Shown: positions 11,364 through 22,639 of the stretch, one piece after another | Layout of the letters: each line of letters starts with the position of its first letter | How positions within the stretch are numbered: position 1 is the stretch's first letter | Assembly: GCA_947311845.1 (NCBI GenBank) | Contig: CAMZMU010000055.1 | Location: 18,476,877 to 18,540,876, forward strand | DNA: 64,000 bases | Source of the DNA: Poa pratensis | Taxonomy: Eukaryota > Streptophyta > Magnoliopsida > Poales > Poaceae | Reading direction: 5' to 3' | Notes under the pieces: generated by a model | What the model was told of the DNA's origin: nothing | Seen by the model: the letters and a program-made list of their open reading frames with translations, nothing else | The model's database searches: none | Translations under genes and position numbers: made by a program

Positions 11364-12169
11364 AGGGGACATGCTTCTTTCAGAAAACCCTAACGCTCGT
11401 ACCATATTTCCCATGATGTGAGCAAGCTAAGGGACGCCAATCCTTTGCGATTTCTTAGTATTTTATAAGTGATCAACAATAAATAGGATTTCCATTAATT
11501 TATACCCACATCATTTCATTTTCTAGAATTTATCACAAATAAATTATTCAGGACTAATGAATCGTGGGCAATTTATAGCCCGTTGTGTTTTTTGTTGTCA
11601 AATCTAGTTCTTTGAGAAAACTAATCCTCCTTCCCTACCCGGAAAACTATTTCGGAATCTAGCCCTCGGCTAGTAAAAGATGAAAAACAAGTGCGGGCGT
11701 AGGTTTTCTTCCACGTATCGATCAACAAGTACTAGGTGTACACTACTTAACAATCTTTTTTCCCCGGTCGTTGGTGTTGACCCCTGAACGGGTGAACCAC
11801 ATATTCTTTTTTCCCCCAATCAGTTTTCTAATATTCAGTTTTTTTTTTGAAACTGCTGATATTCAGTGTTTGAGTGCGCTGACGTGCACACCGTCGAAAA
11901 TCTAGCATAAGTGATAAGCAATTAAGTATGGCATGGGGCAATCGGCACATGATTTCTTCGATTTGGTGCATGGTGGGGTTTCAATATCGACGTAGACGGC
12001 AGAGACATAGCATGGAGTTTTTTTACCGCTCGATCGAAACTCTCACTCAAGTACGTTACTGTTAAGTGTTTTTTTTTGGAAGTTCAAGCGATTGCTGGCG
12101 TGTGGCTTTCCGCTTCCGTTGATTAGCAGATAGAAAGTAACAGTGTGCACCCGTAAGTGAAAAAAGGTA

Positions 12170-12292
12170 CAACCTCCGATCCATATTAATGGACTCAACT
12201 TTATCTAGATACGGATATATCTAGTTAAGTGTTTAGACTAGATGCATCCGTATCTAGACAATGTTGAGACCATTAATATGGATCGGAGGGAG
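12170..12292. mobile_element. Stowaway-type MITE (Tc1/Mariner) in intron 1
   Basis: The 123-bp element is flanked by TA on both sides (12168-12169 and 12293-12294). The right end reads inward as CTCCCTCCGATCCATATTAA, and the left end matches it apart from two bases (CAACCTCCGATCC). The whole sequence can fold on itself. TA duplication and CTCCCTCC ends are diagnostic of Stowaway. Confidence 0.9.
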
Positions 12293-14476
12293 TATAAAAA
12301 GAGAGAAAAAAGAAAACGGGCCCAAAGACTACACCAGGCATTCAGAGAGGTTCCCATATCAGTTTTCTCAAAGCTTTGGACGAGCGGCAATCGTCTCGCA
12401 ATGGACGGCCTCGCTATATACAGTACAGCACTCATGTCGAAGCCATCATGTATTCTGATAATCGGTTAAGCATGAACAATATATAAACATATATCGGCAT
12501 TTTGTGGATCGAGCATTCGACGGATGTGCTGCTGAACCGAACGCATGTATGTTGCAGGTTCCTGGCTGCACTGCGGGTACCACCTGACGACCTCCATCGT
12601 GGCGCCGCCACTGCTGAGCCTGCCGTTCGCGTTCGCGTCGCTGGGGTGGTTGGCGGGGATGATCTGCCTCGTCCTCGGCGCAGCCGTCAGCTTCTACTCC
12701 TACAACCTCATCTCCCTCGTGCTCGAGCACCACGCGCAGCAGGGCCGACGCCAGCTCCGCTTCAGGGACATGGCCACGGACATATTAGGTCAGTACTAAT
12801 TAACTGAATTAGTAGTTTCATCATAAGCGACTGGGGTGACGTGAACACTGCATGCACGTACGCACCCAAGCAAGTTTGTGCTGACATGCATGGGAGTAAA
12901 GAATTTCCCAAGTAAAGACGAGTATTAACATGAGCCCTAGGAGATTTTTAGAGTAAATTCAGACAAATTCTTGTTCAAATTAACCTGTAACCCCTTCTGT
13001 GACGCAGGTCCTGGATGGGGGCGTTACTACATCGGGCCGATCCAGTTCCTAGTGTGTTTCGGCGCAGTCGTCTCGTCCACTCTCCTTGCCGGCCAGAGCA
13101 TGAAGGTAAGTGAGTTATTACAGTAATAACCACCAGCGCCGTAGCAGGTCACATCTTGTCCAAGGCACTCACCGACTCACAGGCGATTTACTGAACTACT
13201 GATGTACGTACGTGCATCGATTCTTACCTGCTGCTCATGCGCAGGCCATCTACCTGATCGCTGTCCCCGGCGGCACCATCAAGCTGTACGTGTTCGTGGC
13301 CATCTTCGGCGTCTTCCTCATGACTCTGGCGCAGCTGCCATCCTTCCACTCCCTCCGCCACGTCAACCTCATCTCCCTCCTGCTCTGCCTCGCCTACAGC
13401 CTCTGTGCCGTCGCCGGCTGCATCTACCTAGGTACACCGGCGGCCCCGCCGTCTATAAGCTATTCAGACCGTGCACTAAAAAAATGTTCAAATGATTAAT
13501 GCAACGACATACTACATACAGGGAACTCCGACAGGGCACCTCCCAAGGACTACTCGATCCCCGGCGAGAACAGCACCCGTGTATACGGCGTGTTCAACGC
13601 CATCGCCGTCATCGCCACCACCTACGGCAACGGCATCATCCCGGAGATACAGGCGACTGTGGCGGCGCCAGTGACTGGCAAGATGTTCAAGGGGCTCTGC
13701 CTGTGCTACACGGTGGTGGTGACCACCTTCTTCAGTGTGGCCACCGCGGGGTACTGGGCGTTCGGCAATGCAGCGCAGGGCCTGCTCCTCGACAACTTCA
13801 TGGTGGACGGCAAGGCCATCATCCCGGAGTGGCTCCTGCTCATGGTAGAGCTCTTCACGCTGATGCAGCTCTTGGCCACGGCCGTGGTGTACCTTCAACC
13901 GACCAATGAGGTCTTGGAGGTTTCCTGTCAAACCCCAAGGCTGGGCAGTACGCCGTGCGGAACGTCGTACCGCGGCTGCTATCCCGCACAGCCGCCGTCG
14001 CAATCGGCACCACCATCGCTGCCATGGTTCCGTTCTTCGGGGACATGAACGCGCTCATCGGCGCCTTCGGGTTCCTGCCGCTCGACTTCGCCGTGCCGGT
14101 CGTGTTCTACAACTTGACGTTTAAGCCGTCCAAGAAGGGGGTCGTGTTCTGGCTCAACACGGCCATCGCAATCGTGTTCTCCGCGCTCGCCGTCGTCGCG
14201 TGCGTCACTGCGGTCAGACAGATCGTGCTGGATGCGGGCACCTACAAACTTTTCGCCAACGTGTTACCTGCGGGCAACCTCTCTGCTACTCCGGTTCAAA
14301 CATACATTTGCGCAATGATGATTTTCTATCCAGTTTCGGATTTAGTAACAGTTCTTTTCCTTCATAGAACTAGAAATTGTCGAATTCAGAAAGTGATTAA
14401 GCTTTGTGAGGTGACATATACAAATCTTTATTGCCGTGTATCATTTTTGTTTTCCGGAACAAGTGATTATCAATAA

Positions 14477-15163
14477 TAAATAAATATATGTTAGGATAAA
14501 GATTTCACCTGCAGCCGCGTATACACATGTTAGCTAGGGATTGCAATATTAATATTAGGCAACGGAAAATATTAAATATATGATTTGACAATATATAAGT
14601 GGGCGATGCGACCTTATAACAACACGAGTATTGTGGACCGAGTTGTGCAACCTTAGCATTCTTCGGTATCGCGGGTTTGCCTCGGTTAGTGTCGAGATAA
14701 GTGGGGTTGGACCGCAAATTGAGCTGGACCACTTTCAGTCTGTGACATCCATGATCGCAAGGTCCGCATCCAGAAGCTCCACTAACCTAACCTGCCCTGT
14801 GAAGACTTTCTTAAAGGATCCCTAATCAGACTTACATTGAAGCAAAGTTATAAAATCAATAAAACGTGCAAGACATTCAATACCTAGCATGCAACATGGA
14901 GACTCTTACCACTGACGCCTATATATATATGAAGATCGTTCTACTCACACACATTCATGCCCAAGTCGAATCGCTAGCCTTCATAGCCATAAACCCTAAA
15001 TTCATCTACCATTGTCGGGTGCATCTATAGAACCACCTTCATTTGTAATAGTCTTGTACGATCTTGTAATTACACCACGAATAAAGTATGAGAAAACATC
15101 ATCATCATCATCTTGATCATTACTTATTGGCCCGAGTTCCTACTGAACAAATAAACACTTTTC
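14477..15163. other. sequence downstream of the transporter gene
   Basis: No gene is supported. It contains an AATAAA-like stretch at about 15078-15083, a CATCAT microsatellite at about 15097-15115, and otherwise unique-looking AT-rich DNA into which the next retroposon inserted. Confidence 0.45.
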
Positions 15164-15178
15164 TGGTACATCGTGATT

Positions 15179-15913
15179 TTTTTTTTTTTGACACATCCAA
15201 CCATCCGTATATTCAACGATCAAACCATACACCGTACATAGATTGAAAAGCAGAAGAAGAACCAACATACGGGGAGGATCCAGAGCCACCACAGAGAGTC
15301 GCAGCTTCCCGGCGACGGAGACGAAGGCCGGCAACCACCTTGCCACTGCCTGGGCACTTTTAAACCCTTAAGAGACGCCGCCTTGACTGCCCGCCGCGCC
15401 GCGACGGAGCACTTGTCGATGAACACGAAGGGCGGCGCCCCCCTGGCACCGCTTCCCCGCCAAGCCTCGGCCGCCAACAGATCCGTCGCAGGAGAAGCTC
15501 CAGCCTCCCGTCCGGCCCTGGATGAACACCACATCTCCAGCGCCGCCGCACCGCAGCAGAAGGAGAAGAAGACCGCGCACGGCGGATCCGCGGATCCGCG
15601 AGCACGGCAAGGTCGACGACCACGCGACGGAGCCCGCCGGAACTCCACCACCGGAGAGGAAGGACGCCGACTCCAAAAACCCACCAGCCGCACCACCGCC
15701 TCCTCAGCGCCGCCGGCGGGAACCTCCACACTCCTACCCTATGTACACGAAGGGATCCGGGGATCCCCCACCCACCCGCCGCCGGAGCGGACGGGGGGAG
15801 AGAGATCCCGCGGATCCGCGACGGCGGAGAGGCGTGCGCAGGGGATTCCAAGAAATCGCCTCCTCAGCACTGTAGCGAGGAGGAGGGGAAAGTGCGCAGG
15901 ATCCTAGGTTTTT
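15179..15913 (-). mobile_element. GC-rich polyadenylated retroposon, minus orientation, 15-bp TSD
   Basis: TGGTACATCGTGATT is repeated exactly at 15164-15178 and 15914-15928. The 735-bp insert begins on the plus strand with a T run (a poly-A tail on the minus strand) and is very GC-rich, with repeated GGATCCGCG motifs. Its minus-strand 5' end reads AAAAAACCTAGGATCC. This is target-primed retroposition. The insert has no recognisable protein domain. It may be a non-autonomous LINE derivative or a processed host transcript. Confidence 0.85.
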
Positions 15914-15928
15914 TGGTACATCGTGATT

Positions 15929-16117
15929 GTGAGTGTTAGAGTTCGTGTCGTATTAGGTATTGTGTATCTTGTAGCTTCTACCATACCTATATTGGGTTAG
16001 GATTGTACTTGTACCCTGTACACCAACATATAAAGTGATGCCCTCAATATTCACCAAACCTTACGTTTTACATGCACTAAGCACTATAGTGCAGAAACCG
16101 CTATAGCGTCGATAACT
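15929..16117. other. short intergenic stretch
   Basis: No gene or repeat recognised. It continues the pre-insertion sequence of the retroposon target. Confidence 0.4.
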
Positions 16118-16127
16118 CGGTATAGCT

Positions 16128-16511
16128 GGACACAGACTAATGACACATTGAGACAAGCGCACCTGATATACGGATTTTTTTTAGAAATTAAAAATTGTTC
16201 CAAAAATTCTGAAACTTTTTATGCTCAAAGATTACCAAGTATTCTACTTGTGTAAATAATTTGGCCACAAAATATTTTTCGTTAACTTCTGGGCAGAAAA
16301 GATAAATCTCTGACGAATATATCGTGTAGATAGCCTTTTTTGGCAACTCTTTGACCCAACTTGCAATAAATGTTATTTTCTGACACAATTTTTTATATGG
16401 GTGCAATACATGATAATATTTGAGCGACTGAAAGTTTTGGAATTTTTTGAACTTTTTATGATTTTTTTAATATCGGGTGCAGATGTACCCGAGAGCCACT
16501 ACGTATTTTCG
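16128..16511. mobile_element. possible Mutator-like MITE
   Basis: CGGTATAGCT occurs on both sides (16118-16127 and 16512-16521), as expected for a 9-10 bp target duplication. Inside, GCGCACCTGATAT (about 16156-16168) and the reverse complement of ATATCGGGTGCAGA (about 16470-16483) form a weak subterminal inverted match. The interior is AT-rich with repeated TTTTTGGAA-like words. Terminal repeats are poor, so this is tentative. Confidence 0.35.
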
Positions 16512-16808
16512 CGGTATAGCTCCGTTATTTAAAACTTTTCCAAGAAAACCGTATTGTCCATCCGAATCATATTTGAGAAATACACAGTTACACTGACAGC
16601 ACTCGTCATGCATGATATATAACCAGGGTTAACCCGAAAAAACTCTAGATCAGAGAACAAGAAACGTGCACGCTCGCATATACAGATACATTTATGCATT
16701 GATACGTACGCTGCCGATGGCAAGGAATCAGGGCACACGTTACTCGTTGATAGCATCTCCACTGGTGACGCCAATAGAGCTCCAGCAGCAGCGTCAGACG
16801 GATGTTAT

Positions 16809-18917
16809 TGAAAGTGCATGAGCCCTCATGTGTGGTTTTGGTAATTAATGATAATCTCTATGGACTAATGGTCGCATTGAGCTATCCTTGTAGGGCTTGT
16901 CCATTGCAATGCTTGAACACCATTTTGGTATCAAGATTGAAAGAAGAAGATAAAGTGATGATCAAAGCAATATCCAAGTCATCATATATATTAAGAGAAG
17001 AAGTTGAAGTGCAAATTCAAGAGAAGCATCTCGAAAGAAATCCTATGCTTGAAGCTTGTCACTCTTTTGGAGATATTGGTCAAGTGAAGATATGCCTTAT
17101 AGAGGCTCTCCCATATTAGTGTATGGGGGAACGATATGTGAGTCTTCACCAAGCAAAGCGCAATCAAAAAGGTGGTCTACTTGAAAAGATCAGATCGTGA
17201 TCATCTAGCTCAAGTGGAATGCGCAAGGCAAAGGTATAATCTTGATATGGTTTCTGTTTTACCGGTCTCATGGTGTTAGTGGGAGACCGGGTTATAGGAT
17301 AGACGGCGTACTATCAAGAGGGGCTCTCAAGTGAGTAACTTATCGCATCTTTGTGGAGAGCTCAAACCTTTGCATACTTGGCATCATCATCTTTCTTGGT
17401 TCTTATTTGGTTTTTCTCCTAGTTGGGTTTTGGTGCTTGTCGTGATCTTCATGACAAGCCCAAGTTCTTCGAAAACGGTTTTTGTTGGAAAAATTGTTGC
17501 GTTTTTGTGTTGGAAATATTATCGGTTTATCCGTGAGGAAAGTTCCACACCTTCCATGTGTGAGGAAATCTCTTGTCGTTACCTTTCCAACGAAATTGGT
17601 TTCACCTAATTTGGAGTTCAAACGAGAAAGTTATTGGGTTTACAGTTTTGCGGATTTGCTGCTGTTTTTCCTGGCCGGAGTGTCCGGTGTGCCAGGGCCG
17701 GAGTTTTCGGTGTACCTCAACCGGAGTCTCTGGCCTCAGGGGTGCTCAGGGGCCGGAGTCTCCGGTTCATCAGGTTTTTGGTGCGAAGTGCGCAACAAGA
17801 CGGCGCCCTCTGTGTTGGGTCCGGAGTTGGTCCGGAGGGACCCCGGAGTTCCGCATGAGACCGGAGTCTCTGCCTCTCCGGGTCCGGAGTCTCCGGCCCT
17901 CCTAGACTGGAGTCTCGGTGTAAGTTTCCTGCAACGGCTCTTTTTCTGGGGACGTATAAAAAGGCCCCCTTCTTCCCAAAGGGTTAGCTCTTCCAAGCAC
18001 GAAATTTCCCCTCTCTCACCTCCATTGTTGACCTTGAAAAGCTTGCCCCTCTCCCAATTCCTCCCATGATTCTTGCATATCTTTGAGGGATTTGAGAGAG
18101 GAGATCTAGATCTACAATTTCACCAATCCATTCCTCCTCTAAGTGAGGGGAACCTAGTAGATCTTGATCTTAGAGTTCTTGGTGTTTCTCCTACTTTGTT
18201 CTTCCTCTCTTCTCCCCTCATAAGCATTAGTTGCTTTTGGTGGGATTTGAGAGTGAAGAATTTGATCACTTGTGCTCTTGCCATTGCTTTGTGCATCAGT
18301 TTGTGCTCTCCACGAGGATTCGTGGAAGTTGAAAGTTTGTGAGCTTGTTACTCTTGGGTTATTGGACCCAAGACGCCTTTGTGGTGGTTGAGACCTTTGT
18401 GGTCACTTGTAGCCGTTCGGGAGCCCCCAATCCAGTTGTGGGTTGTGCCTCGGATTGTTGTTGTAAAGGATCCGGATTCCACCTTGAAGGATTTCGATAG
18501 TGGAAGGTGAACCAAACCTTTGTGGTGCGGTTCATCGGAGAAGAAGGTGAAACCTTTGTGGCTGTTGAGTTGACCTTTGTGGTATCTCACCTCTCCAACG
18601 AGACGTACTCCCTAAAAAGGAGGAACTCGGGAATACATCCTCGTCTCCGCGTTCCTCGGTTATTTTTATACCCGAGCTATTTACTTATGCACTTTACATT
18701 GTGATAGCCTTCCTGCTTGAAGTATTCTATATTGCTATCACTTTGTTACTTGTCTTGCTTAGCATAAGTTGTTGGTGCACATAGGTGAGCCTAGTATATT
18801 TAGGTTGTTGGTTTATTAATTTAAACACCTAGTTTTATTCCGCAATTATCAAGCCCTAAACCGGAAAAGTTTTAATAGCCTATTCACCCCCCTCTAGGCG
18901 ACATCCTTGTCCTTTCA
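16809..18917 (+). mobile_element. solo LTR of a SIRE-type copia element, TSD GTTAT
   Basis: It starts TGAAAGTGCA and ends TGTCCTTTCA, and GTTAT stands at both borders (16804-16808 and 18918-18922). Its 2109 bp contain TATAAAAA at 17955-17962 and a block (about 18405-18640) clearly similar to the 3' LTR at 6209-7348. No internal sequence is present, so it arose by LTR-LTR recombination. Open frames inside it are incidental. Confidence 0.92.
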
Positions 18918-19198
18918 GTTATGGGTGTTGTCTCGACGCGCCGGGTTATTGGGGGGAGGGGGGGGGGACGCGGCCCACTCGCTATGCCAACTGACCCTCC
19001 CAATAGTTATTTTTTTTGCAATTTTAAATCAAACAAGACATAAATCTTGGCAATAATTCAAGTTCTTGGCCACAATTTGAAATTTAGCCACAAAGTCTAG
19101 CGCCACCAAAAAATGCCACGAAATTCGTCCACGAGCAATCAAACAAACGCCGACCCGGCCATGTGCAATCAAAAATCTTGGATGTCGCCGTTGTCGAC

Positions 19199-20904
19199 CT
19201 AGTTGTCGCCCTCATCATTCTTTGTTACGGTGCCGCCGTGGGTGTGGGGGGGGGGGGGGGGGGGGGGGGACAGGGAAAGCCCCAGTTCTTGGGCGACGGC
19301 CAAATAACAGTCGTGCGCTGCCTTTGCCAGCACGTCCATGGTCACGTCGGCCGTCAAGATCATGAAATCTTGACTTCTTTTCTTCATGACGACCTTCTTC
19401 TTCTCGAGCTCGAGTTTGATGTCGGTCTTCTGCATCAAGGTTGTCCACCTTGCGTCATTCTCGGCGTGCCTCAAGCTGGAATTGGAGGACTCTCATCACG
19501 GCCGCCATCGACACGGCCGCCTTTGCCTTCTTATTCCCGATAGGCCGTCCCTCCGAGTTGGATGCATCGACATTGAGGTTGGCACGACGACCTTTGTTGA
19601 CCGATTTTGGGTGTGACTTCTATTTCTCGCAATTTTGAAGCAACTTGAAGCAATGCATCAAGTCAAACTCCTTGTCCTTGCTTTGGTACCGGTAGAAGGC
19701 GAGCGCGTTGACGAGCCAGCAAAACACAAAGCCGGCGATCAAGGTTCATCTATATGCACACAAAACACCACACGTGCGTGAACTTACTTGGTCGCTTTGT
19801 GTCTTCCCACTCTTGGTTCGGTCACGGGTGTTCTCGAGAATGGCGTGGAACTTGTTGACGACCTTTTGTATGTGATGCCACATATGCTCGATGGCATCTT
19901 GCCGCGATCCATCTGCACGAGGTAGTCATTCTTGGTGAACCGCGCTCGTCGAACTCGGTCGTGATTCCCCTCAAGTAGGTTTTGCTTGTTTGGTTGGCGC
20001 CGGTGGTCGAGTTCCCACTCACGGCCTTCCTTGATTCCACCAAGCACTCGTCCTCCTTTGTCGTCCAACAAATGCCTCAGTTTCCCATTCCTCTTCTTCT
20101 TCATGACGCTGCAATCCTCCGTGATCACCGCCTCCCCTCGGCAATCACACCTTCCCCGCCTTCTCCGTCGTCGGTTTCGTAGTATTCCTCCTCATCATCA
20201 TCGTCCTCTCCCTCATCGCTGATCGGCCTCGTCATCTTCATACCTCGTCATGGGGACGCTGTCTTGGATCATGTTGTGCATGATGTCATCATTGTGGGCG
20301 TAGCACAAAAGACACATAGCGGCGCCGGCGATGTACGACAACCCATATGCGCATACAAAACACAACGCCGGATGATCTCATACCCGATTGGCATCGAGCA
20401 CCTTGGAGCGCATTTTGTCGACCATGTTGGACGCGCCAGCACCAAACGACAAGCTGCAGCCGGCCAGGAGGTGGGAGTCGACGGTGGGTATGTCGGGCCC
20501 CCTTCGCATGGACGGCGAGCCGTCGTACGACGCGTTGAGATAACCACCAACATCGTGGACGGTCTTGGCCGTGGAGAAGATGGTGTTCGGGTTGAAGCCG
20601 CTGTGGGTCGCTGTCGCCGAACTCTGGGGAGAACCTGGTGTCGGGGGAGAGAGAACCTGGAACTGGGCGTAGCGCCGGCGCCCTCGGTGTAGTACGCCGA
20701 TTGCGACGGCGAGCCGGCGCTCTTCAGACGGACCGACGTGCCGCTCTCTTGGCTCCCTCCTAATGCGGATGCCTGGTTCAAGGCGGCGAGGTTCTTCGAC
20801 GTCATGTTCGTTTGGTTCCTCGCCAGCTCCTTAACGCGCCACGCCGTGCAGCCCTCCATGTCTATCCGGCGCCGGAGAACGTCGTACTGCCCTTGATCCG
20901 ACAT
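19199..20904 (-). pseudogene. Harbinger ORF1-like protein remnant (Myb/SANT plus NAM-associated region)
   Basis: In PIF/Harbinger elements ORF1 is a Myb-like DNA-binding partner of the transposase. Read on the minus strand, an N-terminal segment starts at 20904 (MSDQGQYDVLRRR). A SANT-like segment follows near 20050-19800, with TTKEDECLVESRKAVS, FTKNDYLVQ and NKFHAILENTRDR, ending at a donor-like GTAAGT. Then comes EFDLMHCFKLLQNCEK with a TAG where W is expected (about 19655). The NAM-associated part is GRPIGNKKAKAAVSMAAVM and KTDIKLELEKKKVVMKKRSQ (about 19400-19560). A poly-C run on this strand (19246-19269) cuts the tail. Several frameshifts make it non-functional. Confidence 0.7.
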
Positions 20905-21353
20905 CCGTGTTATTACGTCCGGGGGGTGGGTGGAGGTGGGCTGGGCTGGGCGCGTTGAACGAAATATTGGACCGCGCCTAACATAAGGCTGCTATTGACG
21001 CCGCGAGTGGGCAAGAAATTACGTCCAGCGCGGCCAATAAAGCTATTGGCGGTCATATTGGCGCCGCGAGTGGAGATGCTCTAACGAGAAGAGAAGATTC
21101 CTTCTCCATGTTATTACTAGTCACCTAGCGTCTCGGTCGAAGTGTTCTTCGGGGTGATCACAGGAGTGCAGGTTTCTTGTTTCCGAGCACCAGTGCTATC
21201 TCTGTTTGAAAGAATTTATAAAAAATATTTAGAAGTTTCAAAAATCTGAAAACAATTCGTGCACATTCTCAATCATATATTCTACATGCGTGCAAATCAC
21301 AGTGCTAAATACATTGTATCCAGAGTTACACATAAATGAAAAACTTACAGCTT

Positions 21354-21405
21354 AAAAAGAATAGATTGGTTGACGCAGTAAAAAGAATAGATTGGTTGAC
21401 GCAGT
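21354..21405. repeat. 26-bp tandem duplication
   Basis: Two exact copies of a 26-bp unit beginning AAAAAGAATAGATTGG and ending GACGCAGT, head to tail. Confidence 0.95.
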
Positions 21406-22049
21406 AATTAACCGGGACTGGCTTCTCCTGAGTCAGAGTTGCCACTGTTTTACCAGAACCCACTCATCAATCATCATATGGTGATCGGTCATCGGTGGAC
21501 GCCCTTTCCACTGCAAATCCAAGCTTTTCTGAACCTTTGTTGCATCCGGATCGATAGCTTTAGACAACCTCGCTCCCTGCCCCTCTTTTGCAATAGAAAA
21601 AACATCTCCGTGCCTAGAAGAACACGTCGCCGAGCTACTACGTAGAATTGTCAAGGCGAGATGGTAGATACTTCGGCGAAAATCAGCCCCGGGATTCAGT
21701 GTCTGTTTGAAATTGCCGTAAGATGGTTACGGAGTAGATGAAATGTTGTTAGCCATGCCATTTTTCCTCGTTTTCTGCTGCCGTGTTGCCTCTTTTGATC
21801 GACAAATGAGGACCTGTTTAATGTGGAGAGCAGCGCGCATCCGGCGGCACCAAGGGCGTGCCCTCTGAATACACGGAGGAGCTCGTGGCCGTGAGCGTGC
21901 AGTTCACCCGTGCAAGCTAACAGCTAGACCCCATCCATACAAAGTGTGTGCAGTGGACTAGTATGGGAGAGCACTATGATCTCTTAAAAGAAAGCACGTG
22001 AATCTTGTAGTCTGAAATCGTCAGAGAACATTTTTATCAGATGACTGGT
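21406..22049. other. intergenic stretch left of the CACTA element
   Basis: Short open frames only; none resembles a known family. No repeat boundary could be defined. Confidence 0.4.
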
Positions 22050-22168
22050 CGGGTTTTTTTTTTAACGAAGGCAGGCAGCGTTGTATTCATTTGATTACAA
22101 GAAAAAAGAAAGGGTGTACAAGGTTTAGATACAAGCCAACGAGGAAACTCAATCGAAACAAAGACAAC
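22050..22168 (-). mobile_element. LINE-like 3' end, interrupted by the CACTA insertion
   Basis: A run of T (about 22051-22061) followed by AACGAAGGCAGGCAGCG reads on the minus strand as a CGCTGCCTGCCTTCGTT plus poly-A tail, as in grass LINE 3' ends. The continuation should resume at 26240, right of the CACTA element. Extent there is uncertain. Confidence 0.4.
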
Positions 22169-22639
22169 CACTACAGGAACAGCCGGCTATGCCGACGGCC
22201 AACAGCCATCGGCACAGGCCATAAAGCCATCGGCACAGGCCTATGCCGACGGCCACCATCGGTACAGGGTCATCGGCATAGTTACCCGTAGGCACAGGAC
22301 ACCTGGCCGTCGGCACAGAGGAAAACCGTCGGCACGGGCTTTGCCGACGGCTAAAAATGGACCGTCGGCACAACGTACGTCGGCACAGAGCAGGTGGGTC
22401 CCATGGCGGCTGAGCGCGACGGCGGCAAATGCCGTCGGCACATGGTGGACACGTGTTGTAAAAAAAATCCCCGCCGTCCTCGCTGGGGACAGGCCGGGGG
22501 CGGTCGACGCCGACGGAGCAGTGGCTGGGGCGCCGCCAATGTGGAGCGCTGCGAGGACGGCTTCGACCGTGTCCGTGCATGGCGAGGATGGCCGACGCAA
22601 GGCGGAGGGCGGCCGGGGACGGAGGTCGTTGTTGGCGAG

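Larger units (their letters stand above)
10298..14476 (+). pseudogene. amino acid transporter, GABA transporter 1-like (AAAP family), frameshifted
   Basis: AAAP-family permeases are proton-coupled amino acid importers with about eleven membrane helices. Five exons with GT..AG borders can be read: 10298-10400, 12558-12788, 13008-13105, 13245-13431, and 13522 onward. Recognisable stretches are GSWLHCGYHLTTSIVAPPLL (exon 2), LPSFHSLRHVNLISLL (exon 4), IATTYGNGIIPEIQAT and YLQPTNEVLE (exon 5). The start ATG heads a short hydrophilic leader ending in LQSK. After YLQPTNEVLE (ends 13919) one G appears missing, so the frame moves and stops at 14046-14048. The family continuation (NVVPRLLSR, FFGDMNALIGAFGFLPLDFA) lies in the shifted frame from 13955. 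The usual end near LFANV (about 14267) has no stop, and the frame runs to 14476. It could be a recent pseudogene or a sequence error. Confidence 0.85.
16752..21080 (-). mobile_element. degenerate PIF/Harbinger transposon, ORF1 only, split by a solo LTR
   Basis: AGCATCTCCACT at 16753-16764 is matched by AGTGGAGATGCT at 21069-21080, and the similarity continues inward as GACGCCAATA against GGCGCCAATA. Between them the minus strand carries a Myb/SANT and NAM-associated protein of the Harbinger ORF1 type. Without the 2109-bp LTR insert and its TSD copy the element is about 2.2 kb. No DDE transposase frame was found, so it is non-autonomous or internally deleted. The 3-bp TSD is not clean (TGA against TAA). 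Confidence 0.65.

Noticed and set aside
14631..14825. 64-codon frame downstream of the transporter
   Set aside because: No similarity to any family and no splice or start support.
15383..15907. 174-codon plus-strand frame as a gene
   Set aside because: It lies inside the GC-rich retroposon, opposite to its orientation, and has low-complexity content without any domain.
17331..18342. Open frames of 90-195 codons as genes
   Set aside because: They overlap in different frames inside the solo LTR and show no family similarity.
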